Shown here: positions 16,355-25,582 of the stretch, piece by piece
How positions within the stretch are numbered: the stretch's first letter is position 1
Layout: each line of letters starts with the position of its first letter
Notes under the pieces: generated by a model
Databases searched by the model: none
Seen by the model: only the letters and a program-made list of their open reading frames with translations
Told to the model about the DNA's origin: nothing
Source: Sabulibacter ruber
Lineage (GTDB): Bacteria > Bacteroidota > Bacteroidia > Cytophagales > Hymenobacteraceae
DNA: 64,000 nucleotides
Direction of reading: 5' to 3'
Assembly (NCBI RefSeq): GCF_017355955.1
Contig: NZ_JAFFID010000005.1
Span: forward strand, 186,001 to 250,000
Made by a program: the position numbers and the translations under genes

Positions 16355-18013
16355 ATGCTCGTAGATCTTAAGATAAAAAATTACGCCTTAATTGAGCAGT
16401 TAGAGCTGCAGCCTTCGCCGTTGCTGAACATCATTACTGGTGAAACGGGAGCCGGTAAATCCATTATGCTGGGCGCCATTGGGTTGCTGCTGGGGAACCG
16501 CGCAGATTCCAAACTGCTGTTCAACCAGAACGAGAAGTGCGTGATTGAGGGCTCCTTTAATATTGCCGAATACAACCTGCAGGGTTTCTTTGAAGAGGAA
16601 GACCTGGACTATGAACCCGTGAGCTTGCTGCGCCGTGAGATTAGCCCGAGCGGGAAATCTCGCGCCTTCGTGAACGATACTCCGGTCACGCTGGAACAGC
16701 TGCGCCGCATTGGCGATCAGCTCATGGACATTCACTCGCAGCACGACACGCTCCTGCTGGGCGATCCGGCGTACCAGTTGAACATCCTGGATTTGTACGC
16801 CCAAAACGAGGAGCTACGGACCCAATACGGCACCGCGTACCGCACCTACCGCAAACTGGAGCGCGAGTACAAAGACCTGGAAAACCAATTGGCCCAGTCA
16901 CAGAAAGAGCTGGACTATAATACCTATTTGCTGAACGAACTTTCTGAGGCCAACCTACAGGCCGAAGAGCAGGAAAGCCACGAGGTAGAACTGAAGCAAC
17001 TGGAGCACGCCGAGGAAATAAAACTGAAGCTGAGCCAGGCGTTGCAATACATCTCTGAGAGCGAGTACAACGCAGCCAGTGCCCTGAAAGACGCCAGCCA
17101 TTTGGTAGGACAGGTAACTGAATACGGTGAAAGTTTCCAGACCCTGAAAGAGCGCCTGGACAGCTGCCTCATTGAACTGAACGACATAGCCGGCGAACTG
17201 GAAGATGCCGAGCGCAAAACCGAAGCCGATCCGCAACGCGCCGAGCAACTGCAGGAGCGCCTGGATCTGATTTACACCCTCCAGCGCAAGCACCAGGTAC
17301 GCACCGTAGAGGAGTTGCTGGCCCTGCAAGCCGAACTAGAGATTAAAGTAGGCAGCGTCCACAACCTGGATGCCGCCATTGAGAAAACCAAGAAAGCCCT
17401 GACGGCCGCTTTGCAGGAAGTGGAAGCCCGCGCCCAGGAACTGTCAGAGAGCCGTACCCGCGTGTTCACTACCTTCCAGGATGAATTGCACAGCCTGCTT
17501 TCTGAACTAGGCATGCCGAACGCTCGCGTGGTGATAGAGCACAAAACCGCTGCACCGGCTCCAACCGGTATTGACGTGGTGAACATCCTGTTCAGCGCAA
17601 ACAAAGGCGCCGCGCCGCAGACCCTGAGCAAAGCTGCTTCGGGTGGTGAGTTCTCCCGCCTCATGCTCTGCGTGAAGTACCTGCTCGCCGACAAAACCGC
17701 TCTGCCCACCATCATCTTCGATGAGATTGACACCGGTATTTCCGGCGAGATTGCCGTGAAAGTGGGTAAAATGATGCAACAGATGTCGCAGAAGCACCAG
17801 TTGATCTGTATCTCGCATTTGCCGCAGATGGCTGCCCAAGGCGATACGCACTACTTTGTGTACAAAGAAGACCGGGTAGATAGAACCATCAGCCGAATCA
17901 GACAACTGAGCCACGAGGAACGGGTGGTAGAGATCGCGCAGATGATTGCCGGGGCCAATCCGTCAGAGAACGCTTTCCAGAGCGCGAAGGAATTGTTGGC
18001 CCTCAGTGCCTGA
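16355..18013 (+). CDS. recN: DNA repair protein RecN
   Basis: A 552-residue SMC-like ATPase acting early in double-strand break repair. Visible are Walker A GETGAGKS near residues 29-36, a Q-loop region with HSQHDTLLLG, long coiled-coil stretches (about 150-370, many Glu/Gln/Leu heptads), the ABC signature SGGEFSRL near 428, and Walker B IIFDEIDTGISG near 453. Length is typical. It has its own promoter candidate and follows the PorD-like gene by 635 bp. Confidence 0.96.
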   Translation: MLVDLKIKNYALIEQLELQPSPLLNIITGETGAGKSIMLGAIGLLLGNRADSKLLFNQNEKCVIEGSFNIAEYNLQGFFEEEDLDYEPVSLLRREISPSGKSRAFVNDTPVTLEQLRRIGDQLMDIHSQHDTLLLGDPAYQLNILDLYAQNEELRTQYGTAYRTYRKLEREYKDLENQLAQSQKELDYNTYLLNELSEANLQAEEQESHEVELKQLEHAEEIKLKLSQALQYISESEYNAASALKDASHLVGQVTEYGESFQTLKERLDSCLIELNDIAGELEDAERKTEADPQRAEQLQERLDLIYTLQRKHQVRTVEELLALQAELEIKVGSVHNLDAAIEKTKKALTAALQEVEARAQELSESRTRVFTTFQDELHSLLSELGMPNARVVIEHKTAAPAPTGIDVVNILFSANKGAAPQTLSKAASGGEFSRLMLCVKYLLADKTALPTIIFDEIDTGISGEIAVKVGKMMQQMSQKHQLICISHLPQMAAQGDTHYFVYKEDRVDRTISRIRQLSHEERVVEIAQMIAGANPSENAFQSAKELLALSA

Positions 18014-18025
18014 TTTGGATAGGAA

Positions 18026-18063
18026 CGTTTAGGGGCTATTTTGTCCAAAGGAGGTCTAAAACG
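18026..18063. repeat. IR38 palindromic element, copy 7
   Basis: CGTTTAGGGGCTATTTTG on the left and GGAGGTCTAAAACG on the right, 12 bp after the recN stop. Confidence 0.7.
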
Positions 18064-18099
18064 ACCTAGCATGAATTACCAAGGATTGCATACCCTGTA

Positions 18100-18121
18100 G
18101 AGACAAGGCCCGCCTTGTCTC
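18100..18121. repeat. Short hairpin GAGACAAGGC / GCCTTGTCTC
   Basis: Perfect 10-bp arms with a 2-nt loop, in the recN-M28 peptidase intergenic region. No T-run follows, so it is not a clear terminator. Confidence 0.6.
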
Positions 18122-18187
18122 ACGGTTTAAGTCTGAGGTAGGTACCATTTCTTGTAGTAGCAAAAGGCGGGTTTAAACGCAATTTTG

Positions 18188-18211
18188 GTTGTTGGTGATA
18201 ACACCAACAAC
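18188..18211. repeat. Short hairpin GTTGTTGGTG / CACCAACAAC
   Basis: Perfect 10-bp arms around an ATAA loop. Function is not evident. With the other hairpins it fills the 374-bp convergent interval 18014-18387. Confidence 0.6.
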
Positions 18212-18277
18212 GGCGGGCTGCTGAAAATCATGGGCTACCTCCATACGGGAAACATCAGTTAGATTCCATGCTCCTAT

Positions 18278-18320
18278 AAAACAAGAAACCCTCTGCAGCT
18301 CTGCAGAGGGTTTCTTGTTT
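18278..18320. terminator. Bidirectional terminator between recN and M28 peptidase
   Basis: Stem AACAAGAAACCCTCTGCAG and its complement, with A- and T-rich flanks. It lies between convergent genes. Confidence 0.85.
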
Positions 18321-18352
18321 ATGCTTCTTTTAAGAAAATAGGGCTAAAACAT
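18316..18352. repeat. IR38 palindromic element, copy 8
   Basis: TGTTTATGCTTCTTTTAAG then AAAATAGGGCTAAAACA. The left arm overlaps the terminator's T-rich flank. It lies 36 bp beyond the minus-strand peptidase stop. Confidence 0.65.
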
Positions 18353-18387
18353 CCTTAATTCAAAACTCTCACCAAGTCTCATCAGCC

Positions 18388-19926
18388 TTACCGCTCCAGT
18401 TTAAAGTTTGGATCAACGGTGGGGCGTTGCGGAGTATTGGAGATGGCCCAACCGGTGGCGTACATCCAGTGGGTCATGCGGGTGAGTTTCCTGTAGTCAA
18501 TTCGGTCGGCTTCGTCTTTGGCGGTGTGGTAATCGGGGTGGAGGAGGGTGGTGAAGAAGATAGCCGGGATACCTGCACGGGCGTAGGGAAGATGGTCGCT
18601 GCGGAAGTACCAACCCTCGGGGTGACGCACGTCGTCCCAGGAGGTGTCAATGCTGAACTTTGAAAAATTTTGGTTTGCCTGTAGGGCCATGTCTACCAAA
18701 GCCTGTGAGTTGCGGTGGGGCAAGGTAGAACCAAGCAGGGCCGCAGAATCGGGGGCGTTACGGCCAATCATGTCTCCGTTGAGCACGGCCACAATGGATT
18801 CCTTTTTTACCGTTGGGTGCTCAGCGTACCAGCGGGAGCCCAGCAAGCCGCGTTCCTCTGCGCCGTGCCACACAAACAAGGCCGAGCGTTGCCCCGGGTT
18901 CTGTTTCCAAGCCCTGCCAATGGCCAGCATGGCCACACTTACGGTGCCATTGTCATCGGCGCCGTTCCAGATAGAATCCCCTTGCACCTGATCGGCTACG
19001 CCGTCGTGGTCATGGTGGCCGCTGAAAAGAACGTATTCATTTTTGAGCGAAGCATCGGCTCCGGGAGCTTTGGCCACCACGTTGATGGAAGGGTATATGA
19101 AACTGTCATACCTCAGATCGGCTTTGATGCTGGCTTTACCCGTGCGCAAAGGAGCCGCTATGGATTGCCGAACCAGGACCACCGGAACCGTTGAGGTTGG
19201 GTGGGCTTGGGCAGAACCTTCCAGACCGTAGGTGCCTTCTTCAAAGCCGTGCCCCACAAATCCTATCTGTTGCTCTGAGGTAGCATCGGTGAGCAAAATC
19301 ACGGCAGTGGCGCCCTGTCGCCGTAAAATGGTACTTGCCTGCCTAACTGCTGACAAGGTGTACCGGTAGCCCCACAAACTCATACCGGGCGCTGGTAAGG
19401 GGTTGGGAGCCTGCAGCGGCATAGCCACTATTTTCCCTTTTAGGCTTTGTTTGGCAGTGTCTGCGTAAGTGGTAAGCCACACCGCAGGGCCATCCAGGTT
19501 GGCTTCTACCGGTGAGGTAACCCAAGCGTCTTTCCAAAGCGGTATGTTATGGCCGTTAATCTGGAAACTGCTGTTGCTGGAGACTTGCACCCGACGGAGC
19601 GGAAAAAACTGAAAATAGGTGCCATCATCTCCGGCAGGTTCCAGGCCTGCCTCACGGGCCCGTTCTGCCACCCAGGCTGCGGCTCGCAACTCTTCAGACT
19701 CACCCGCCCGTCGGCCTCTAAGGCTGTCACTGGCTAAAATGAACAAGTCTCGGCGCAAGTCTTCTTCTTTTATAGAGGAAAGGGCGGGCGGGTTGGTAGG
19801 CGCCGCTGGGGTGCTCTCAGAAACAGTGGCAGGCCGGGTGCAGCTCGCCAATGCCAGCAGGGGCAAGGCGCAGAAGGAAACAAAGTGCCTCCGTTTAAAT
19901 AGGGTAGAAAAATACGAGTGTATCAT
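18388..19926 (-). CDS. M28 family zinc peptidase lipoprotein with PA insert
   Basis: A 512-residue predicted lipoprotein with signal peptide and lipobox LASC near residue 29. The M28 metal sites are visible: HHDHDG near residue 303, NGADDNGTVS, the catalytic Glu pair in HGAEERGLLGSRWY, NGDMIGRN, and terminal SDHLPYARAGIPAIFF. Residues roughly 140-270 fit a protease-associated domain inserted before the catalytic core. M28 enzymes are aminopeptidases or carboxypeptidases. It probably acts at the periplasmic or outer face on peptides. The start ATG directly precedes a basic and hydrophobic signal. Confidence 0.92.
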   Translation of the reverse strand: MIHSYFSTLFKRRHFVSFCALPLLALASCTRPATVSESTPAAPTNPPALSSIKEEDLRRDLFILASDSLRGRRAGESEELRAAAWVAERAREAGLEPAGDDGTYFQFFPLRRVQVSSNSSFQINGHNIPLWKDAWVTSPVEANLDGPAVWLTTYADTAKQSLKGKIVAMPLQAPNPLPAPGMSLWGYRYTLSAVRQASTILRRQGATAVILLTDATSEQQIGFVGHGFEEGTYGLEGSAQAHPTSTVPVVLVRQSIAAPLRTGKASIKADLRYDSFIYPSINVVAKAPGADASLKNEYVLFSGHHDHDGVADQVQGDSIWNGADDNGTVSVAMLAIGRAWKQNPGQRSALFVWHGAEERGLLGSRWYAEHPTVKKESIVAVLNGDMIGRNAPDSAALLGSTLPHRNSQALVDMALQANQNFSKFSIDTSWDDVRHPEGWYFRSDHLPYARAGIPAIFFTTLLHPDYHTAKDEADRIDYRKLTRMTHWMYATGWAISNTPQRPTVDPNFKLER

Positions 19927-20291
19927 GAAGGTAGGTTTGGGAAAGCCAATGAACCAAAAAAATGCTACAACAGAAAATCAGCGGCCATAGATTTAGTGGA
20001 ATTGACTTACTGGTGACATACAGATAGGCTAACCTTTCTTGATGCTACCTGATTTCAAGGTGAATGAACCCATAGGAATCAAACCCTACGAGGGAGGGTA
20101 GTGAGTTGGGGAAGCATTAAAATTTGAAAACTACTGAGAGTAGTTTGATAAGCAGGGAGCTTATTTGAACTGGTGGTAGAAGTTGCGAAACTGGAAGCAA
20201 AGAAATCAACTCTTCCTCTATTGAGCTCTCTAAGCGTATAAAGTCTTCTTCGGGAAGTAGGTCTGTTTTGTATTGCTATGGTTCTTATTGC
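19927..20291. other. Intergenic interval, no recognised content
   Basis: 365 bp between the M28 peptidase start and the GT2 stop. No repeat of the window's families and no terminator hairpin are visible. Composition turns more AT-rich here and stays so to about 23.3 kb. Confidence 0.5.
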
Positions 20292-21284
20292 TCACTCAAC
20301 ATTAGAGTAAGACTGAACAGGCTCAATTCGTTCTAATCGCTTGGCAGGTTGGCCAACACCTTCTATCTCACTCATGGTAAAGAGTGGTCGGCCTTTTACT
20401 TCTTCATAAATTCTGCCAATGTATTCTCCTAGAATACCTACGCTAATCAATTGAACTGCCCCTAAAAAGAATACAGCTATCAGGATGGTAGCAAACCCAG
20501 TAAATTGCGAGCTTGGCTGAAAGAAACGCCAATAAAAGATCAGGCAAGCCATGATTAGTGCCACCGTAGCTGACACCAGCCCCAGAAAAGTGGAGATTCT
20601 AAGGGGAACTTTAGAAAAGGAGAAAATACCATTAAACGCCAAGCCCACTAGTTTACCAAAAGTGTATTTTCTCTCTCCGGCAAACCTGGGGTCTCTCTCA
20701 AAGGGCACCGCCACCTGCTTAAAGCCTACCCAAGTGCGCAAGCCCCTTATATAACGATTTCGCTCGGGCATAGAATTCAACACTTCTACCACCTTATGGT
20801 CCAAGAGGCAGAAGTCACCAGTATCGGCGGGGATATCAATATCTGAGAGCTGCTGCAGTATTCTATAGTAGAGGTATGCGGCAAACCGTTTGTAAAGAAC
20901 TTCTTTATGGCGTATTGTTCTTTGCGCATACACCACCTGATATCCCTGCTTCCATTTTTTTATAAGTTCAGGAATCACTTCCGGTGGGTCTTGCAAATCG
21001 GCATCCATCACAATCACCGCACTGCCTCGTGCATATTGCAAGCCAGCAGTAACAGCAATCTGGTGACCGAAGTTACGGGCCAGGTTGATATAGCCGATTC
21101 TACCGTCTTTCTTTCGCAATTCTCTGATAATCTCAAGGGAATTATCCTTGCTACCGTCATTGATGAAGATTACCTCTGCGGTTTCATCTAAGCTCGCTAA
21201 TAATCCATTAATCCTTTGGTACAAAGTATAAAGGATCTCTGCTTCATTATAAATGGGAATAACTAAGGAGTAGCAAGGTGTCAT
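20292..21284 (-). CDS. Family 2 glycosyltransferase, polyprenyl-phosphate type (GtrB/DPMS-like)
   Basis: A 330-residue enzyme. A GT-A catalytic domain opens SLVIPIYNEAEIL and carries FINDGSKDNS and the metal-binding DADLQDPPEVIP. Two membrane helices follow in the last third (about 230-295), then a short tail. This is the plan of GtrB/CsbB-type transferases, which load a sugar from a nucleotide onto a polyprenyl phosphate carrier. The divergent neighbour looks like a GT-C enzyme that could use such a lipid-linked sugar. The sugar is unknown. Confidence 0.9.
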   Translation of the reverse strand: MTPCYSLVIPIYNEAEILYTLYQRINGLLASLDETAEVIFINDGSKDNSLEIIRELRKKDGRIGYINLARNFGHQIAVTAGLQYARGSAVIVMDADLQDPPEVIPELIKKWKQGYQVVYAQRTIRHKEVLYKRFAAYLYYRILQQLSDIDIPADTGDFCLLDHKVVEVLNSMPERNRYIRGLRTWVGFKQVAVPFERDPRFAGERKYTFGKLVGLAFNGIFSFSKVPLRISTFLGLVSATVALIMACLIFYWRFFQPSSQFTGFATILIAVFFLGAVQLISVGILGEYIGRIYEEVKGRPLFTMSEIEGVGQPAKRLERIEPVQSYSNVE

Positions 21285-21545
21285 ATCAGCAAATAAGAAG
21301 CGGACTATACAAACTTTAAAGCTTCTTGTAGTAGGTTTTGCTTAATGCTCATTCTGGGATTTCACCCTGAATGTCTTTATGGTCGCAAAAAGCTTGCCCA
21401 GTTCTATATGGCTCTACATGCCCTGTACCAAAGAGGCTTTCATTTACTAAATATAAGATTTATTGAAAATAATATCCAAGATTATAATTGAAATATTATA
21501 TTTAAGTAGTTCTTGTAAGTACTTCTATAAAACTAATCCGCTTGT

Positions 21546-23255
21546 ATGCCTACCCTCAAGAATGCTCCAAGTACAACTTGGGCTACTAACTCATTGAGTA
21601 AACCTAAGGATGAGAAAAGAATCATAAAAGACTGCTTCTTTCTGGGAGGGATTGTCCTGATTTTACAAGCATCTATGATTTGGGATTTAGGCATGTATAG
21701 TGATGATTGGGCATTCTTGGCAATCTTTCACCATGCTGATGATCAAAGTATTCAGGGCCTGATACATAGTTTCTTTTCTCAGGATCGGATTGCTCGTATG
21801 CGTCCTGTGCAGATAGTGAATCTGGCTGTCATGTACTGGTTTTTTGGGGAACAACTGTTAGGGTACCATATTACTAATTCTGTTTATATCCTGGCAATAA
21901 TCCTGCTCTTTTACCAGAGCCTCCGGCTGCTCAACTTGCCACGTCTGTTAGTGATTACAATACCCCTGGTTTATGGATTACTTCCGCATTATTCTACTGA
22001 TAGGATCTGGATGGCCACCTTCCAGACAAACATCAGCATCTTAATGCTCTTTCTAAATTTCATCGCTCTTGAAAAATACGCGACTACAGCAGGAGGTAAA
22101 TCTTGGGCTTGGGAAATCACAAGCCTCCTTAGTCTTGCGGTAAGTATCCTTGCTTATGAGATTGCACTGCCGCTGTTTGTGTTTAGTTTTTCTATTTTCA
22201 TGTGGAGGCGGAGAGTTGGGCCTGGCATCTTTTCAATGCTTGCTAGTCACAAAGTAAGAGCCATCCTTTTTGCCAACTTTCTGGTTTTTGGTTTGTGCAT
22301 CGTCTTCAAAGCTTGGATCTCTATCAGAACCGGAGGATTTGAATCAAGCTACTGGAGCCATGTTACCTATGTGTACATCGCAGGCTTCCTTAATGATTTT
22401 ATTATCTATGGGTTACAATCTCCATTGATTGCGTGGCAGATTTTTTCTAACTACTCCAGTGTTCCTTTGCTAGGTATTGGGCTATCCATAGGAGTTCTGA
22501 TTTTCCTTTACCTTAAAGGAGAAGACTTGCCAAACTATAGTTTCTTGGATTGGTGTAAGATAAGCCTGATTGGACTCTTGGTTTACCTGGCTGGTTACGC
22601 CATTTTCCTTACCACGGTACAGTTCATGGTTCACCCCACTGGATTAGCAAACAGAGTAACCATGGCAGCTTGTATTGGGGTAGCCATTTGTTTTGTAGCG
22701 GCTATTTGTATTGCGTCCTCATTGATCTCCTCTGTGAGACTCAAGAGATACTTTATGGCTATATCAATTGCTCTGGTAGGAACATTCGGATTCATCACTA
22801 ATTATACCATAGCTACCTTTTTCCACAAAGCATATCAGACCCAATTAGATGTTATCAGCGATATACAAAAGAACATCCCAGACCTGAAAGATAATTCTGT
22901 ACTAATAATTGATGGTTTTTGCCCTTTTAATGGACCAGCACCAGTGTTTGAATCTTACTGGGACGTTACCGGTGCTCTAAGAATCACTTATAATCTTGAG
23001 AAGGTAAGAGGAGATTTCCGTGGTGAGGGTTTCAGGTTTGATGAGAAAGGGGTGACCTCCATTGTCTATGGAGAGGAAAAGTTTTACGCCTTCAATAAAG
23101 ACCTAATCATCTACAACCTTTATAACAAGCAAAAAGTGGTTCTAGATAGTTTTGAAGCCGCAAAGGGGTATTTTGGAAAGGAGCAATCTTCCATCGCAAA
23201 TGCGTGTCCTGAGGGGGAGCCAGGGAATGGGGTTAATATCTTCTATACATATTGA
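21546..23255 (+). CDS. Polytopic membrane protein, probable GT-C glycosyltransferase
   Basis: A 569-residue protein with about ten or eleven hydrophobic segments. The first extracytoplasmic loop contains GMYSDDW with an acidic pair (Asp53-Asp54), then ARMRPVQIVN. This resembles GT-C enzymes that take sugars from polyprenyl-phosphate donors. The last 120 residues are a soluble tail. It is divergent from a GtrB-like gene with 261 bp between them, which fits a two-gene glycan-modification module. Codon use looks more AT-rich than in the neighbours, possibly a sign of transfer. No specific family is recognised, so the function is inference. Confidence 0.7.
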   Translation: MPTLKNAPSTTWATNSLSKPKDEKRIIKDCFFLGGIVLILQASMIWDLGMYSDDWAFLAIFHHADDQSIQGLIHSFFSQDRIARMRPVQIVNLAVMYWFFGEQLLGYHITNSVYILAIILLFYQSLRLLNLPRLLVITIPLVYGLLPHYSTDRIWMATFQTNISILMLFLNFIALEKYATTAGGKSWAWEITSLLSLAVSILAYEIALPLFVFSFSIFMWRRRVGPGIFSMLASHKVRAILFANFLVFGLCIVFKAWISIRTGGFESSYWSHVTYVYIAGFLNDFIIYGLQSPLIAWQIFSNYSSVPLLGIGLSIGVLIFLYLKGEDLPNYSFLDWCKISLIGLLVYLAGYAIFLTTVQFMVHPTGLANRVTMAACIGVAICFVAAICIASSLISSVRLKRYFMAISIALVGTFGFITNYTIATFFHKAYQTQLDVISDIQKNIPDLKDNSVLIIDGFCPFNGPAPVFESYWDVTGALRITYNLEKVRGDFRGEGFRFDEKGVTSIVYGEEKFYAFNKDLIIYNLYNKQKVVLDSFEAAKGYFGKEQSSIANACPEGEPGNGVNIFYTY

Positions 23256-23403
23256 TTGAGTACCTGCTTTAAACAAGGTGAAAATCTTCCCGCTGTCTTG
23301 TTTACCTACTCTCACTATCTGTTTCCTATGAAAAGGAACTTGGAAAGGTCTCTTTCTTGATAACTTCCACTGGAAAAATAGAAAACAAAAACACAAAGGG
23401 TGC

Positions 23404-23441
23404 CTTTTGAGGCTGTTTTTAGGAAAAGAAGGCGAAAACAG
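23404..23441. repeat. IR38 palindromic element, copy 9
   Basis: CCTTTTGAGGCTGTTTTTAG and GGCGAAAACAG arms, lying directly against the hairpin at 23442-23471. Confidence 0.65.
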
Positions 23442-23471
23442 CAAAGCCACTGCAAAGTAGAAGTGGCTTTG
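23442..23471. terminator. Hairpin between convergent GT-C and cupin genes
   Basis: CAAAGCCACT pairs with AGTGGCTTTG. A-rich sequence flanks the left side, favouring termination of the minus-strand cupin transcript. Confidence 0.65.
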
Positions 23472-23494
23472 AACAAATATCTTTTTGGGTAAGC

Positions 23495-23869
23495 TTATTC
23501 CTCGTCTTCGCGGTTCACCGTGTTGATATCAAAAGCCGGTACGCACACAGACCAGTATTCGCATTCCTCGTCAAAGGGATTGGAGTACCGCACGCGGGCC
23601 CCGGCTTTCACGTGAAAAGTCTGGCCGGCCAAAATGGTGACCGGTTCCCCATCCACCTCAATCTGTTTCCTGCCCCGCAGCACAATAGTGACTTCATCAA
23701 ACTCAGGGGTTTGGTGCGGTTCACCCCAACCAGGAGGAGCAATCATGTGCGCCACGCTGAACGCCTCTGTACGAGTGCTGGCCAGGCCAAAATGCTCCTC
23801 AATGAGTTTGCCATCTGTGGTGGGCACCCGGTAAGGGGCTGTTTGCAGGTAATATTTTTTCTCGCTCAT
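23495..23869 (-). CDS. Small cupin-domain protein
   Basis: A 124-residue single-domain beta-barrel protein. The cupin signature is visible in PGWGEPHQTPEFDEVTIVL, with His and Glu ligands, and in the second motif around FHVKAGARVRYSNP. It ends in an acidic tail (NREDEE). No signal peptide, so it is probably cytosolic. Cupins of this type bind metals and serve as isomerases, dioxygenases or sensors; no substrate can be assigned. It lies 6 bp after the Kazal lipoprotein gene and is probably co-transcribed. Confidence 0.82.
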   Translation of the reverse strand: MSEKKYYLQTAPYRVPTTDGKLIEEHFGLASTRTEAFSVAHMIAPPGWGEPHQTPEFDEVTIVLRGRKQIEVDGEPVTILAGQTFHVKAGARVRYSNPFDEECEYWSVCVPAFDINTVNREDEE

Positions 23870-23875
23870 AGATGA

Positions 23876-24124
23876 TTAGTTGTTGGTGCCTTTGGCGGCA
23901 CATTCTCCTTTGGTATAAGAGGTAACACCAGCGCTCTCAGCCATGCAAGCATTGCCGTACGTTTTGCCATCGCAGCCGCACACCGGGTCATACTGCATGG
24001 TGCAGGCGCGTTCTTTATCAATTCTGGAGGGATCAATACAAGCAGAAGCGGTTTGCTGGGTGCTCTTACAACTGAAGGCGCACAGGCCCAAAAGAAGAGC
24101 AGATGCAAATAGGTGTTTTTTCAT
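23876..24124 (-). CDS. Kazal-type protease inhibitor lipoprotein
   Basis: An 82-residue protein with a lipobox (CAFSC, Cys19). A single Kazal-like domain follows with the signature [19 protein letters not shown], and Cys spacing that fits three disulfides. Kazal domains inhibit serine proteases. Bacterial lipoprotein forms are thought to guard the envelope against host or own proteases, though many are untested. It is the first gene of a two-gene unit with a cupin. The upstream 257 bp holds an IR38 copy and AT-rich palindromic tracts. Confidence 0.88.
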   Translation of the reverse strand: MKKHLFASALLLGLCAFSCKSTQQTASACIDPSRIDKERACTMQYDPVCGCDGKTYGNACMAESAGVTSYTKGECAAKGTNN

Positions 24125-24190
24125 AGTGGTTGTTGCTTGGTGAAATATACGTAAATAGGACGTTACAATCTATGCCTCCCCTTTACCAAG

Positions 24191-24229
24191 CGGTTTTGGG
24201 CATAAATTTCAGGAAATAGGGGTAAACCG
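24191..24229. repeat. IR38 palindromic element, copy 10
   Basis: CGGTTTTGGGCATAAATTTC on the left and GGGGTAAACCG on the right. It sits in the divergent region between the Kazal and first YtxH genes. Confidence 0.6.
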
Positions 24230-24381
24230 GTTAACCCCTGTCAGTATATATGCGTACACCGTATATATATGTTATAATATATAGTTAATGTTTAGCATAT
24301 TGCCTTAGCAACAATCATCGTTCTACAGATGGTCTGCTGCGAAGACCTTACCATTACATCAACCCTTATTTTTTAATTACT

Positions 24382-24675
24382 ATGAAAACTGACAATTCTA
24401 AAATCTTGATTGCTGCTGCCGCTGGTGCTGCCGCTGGTGTAGTTGCTGGTATCTTAATGGCCCCGGGCAACGGCAAAGAGTCACGCGAAAACCTGTTGAG
24501 AGCTGCTGGCCAGCTAGCCGATAGCGTGAACGGACAGATTGCTCCTTATCTTGAAAAACTGAATGGTTTGACCAGCTTGTTGGGGAACTCAGATAACAAA
24601 AACGGAGGCGATGCCGCTGCCGGTACAGACAATACCACCGGTACTGCCGTAGGCGGATCAGGCGCAGGCATCTAA
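24382..24675 (+). CDS. YtxH domain protein (first)
   Basis: A 97-residue protein starting MKTDNSKILIAAAAGAAAGVVAGILMAP, the YtxH glycine-zipper membrane segment, then a short charged helix and a Gly/Asp/Thr-rich tail. YtxH proteins are small membrane-associated proteins often linked to stress, with no defined activity. A second YtxH gene follows 126 bp downstream on the same strand with a similar N-terminus, so the two look like a duplication. Confidence 0.85.
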   Translation: MKTDNSKILIAAAAGAAAGVVAGILMAPGNGKESRENLLRAAGQLADSVNGQIAPYLEKLNGLTSLLGNSDNKNGGDAAAGTDNTTGTAVGGSGAGI

Positions 24676-24801
24676 ACGCAGACACGTCCCCGCAAAAGAC
24701 AAAGCTTTACCGGGATAACCAAATGGTTTTGCTCTCGTTAAGTAACAGAAAACAACTGTTCTTAGAACAAACTGAGGCACGTATTCCTAATTACAAAAGC
24801 T

Positions 24802-25347
24802 ATGAAAGAAGATAACGGAAAAATAATTCTGGCAATGCTCGCTGGAGCCAGTGCCGGTTTGGTGGCTGGTATCCTGATGGCTCCCGAAAGCGGAGAAGCT
24901 ACCCGTGATAGTCTGAAAAGATCGGCTTCTAAACTGGGTTCTGGTTTAGGCTCAAAGCTGCAAGCGGTGGGTTCCAGCGCCGGAGCGTTGCTGGGCCGTA
25001 AGTCTGGAGGCGGGGACCCTTCTGTCGTAAACACTGGTTCTAATACCACCCCCACTTCTCACCTGGATAACAACCCCACCGGTGGCAATGTGGAATTAAT
25101 GACCGGCGATGATCCCCGCGACACGGCCACCGGTACCGGTGTGTCAGACGTGGGAGCCGGGATTGATGCCGGTGCGCTTGGAACCGATGCCGGTACGCTG
25201 GGCGCTGATACAGATTTGAACGCTACCACAACCCCGGCTGGTACTACCACCGGCGGTACTACCAAGCCTAAGCGGGCCAGTAGAGCCAAAGGAGCGTCTA
25301 AATCTGGTAGCACCGGTACCGGAGCCGATACTTCTCCCACAACTTAA
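24802..25347 (+). CDS. YtxH domain protein (second) with long low-complexity tail
   Basis: A 181-residue protein. Residues 1-35 (MKEDNGKIILAMLAGASAGL, VAGILMAPESGEATRD) match the YtxH opening of the upstream gene. Residues about 75-181 are low complexity, rich in Gly, Thr, Asp and Ala (GTDAGTLGADTDLNATTTP), ending in a basic Lys/Arg/Ser patch. The tail is probably disordered. The DNA of the tail is full of ACCGGTAC-type repeats, and its length may vary between strains. Confidence 0.85.
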   Translation: MKEDNGKIILAMLAGASAGLVAGILMAPESGEATRDSLKRSASKLGSGLGSKLQAVGSSAGALLGRKSGGGDPSVVNTGSNTTPTSHLDNNPTGGNVELMTGDDPRDTATGTGVSDVGAGIDAGALGTDAGTLGADTDLNATTTPAGTTTGGTTKPKRASRAKGASKSGSTGTGADTSPTT

Positions 25348-25582
25348 TTCCTAAAATTTACCTTTAACTGTAACCTTGCATTGGCAGATTCGTTAAAGAA
25401 AGTAAGATTGGTTAAATAAGAAATCGCAAAACAGATAAGTTAAGGCAAAGCTGTTTGATGACGTTGAAACTCAAATAAAATTGACCGAATGGTTAAGCTT
25501 TTTGGGGGATACTAGAATAGTTTTGTGAAACAGACGAAAGTCAAATCATGGAGTAGCGAGTAGAAGTTATTTAACCAATATA

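Noticed and set aside
24244-24290. AT-rich palindromic tract (TATATATGCG to GTATATATAT) as an operator
   Set aside because: It is simple AT-alternating sequence; the symmetry follows from composition and no specific site can be argued.
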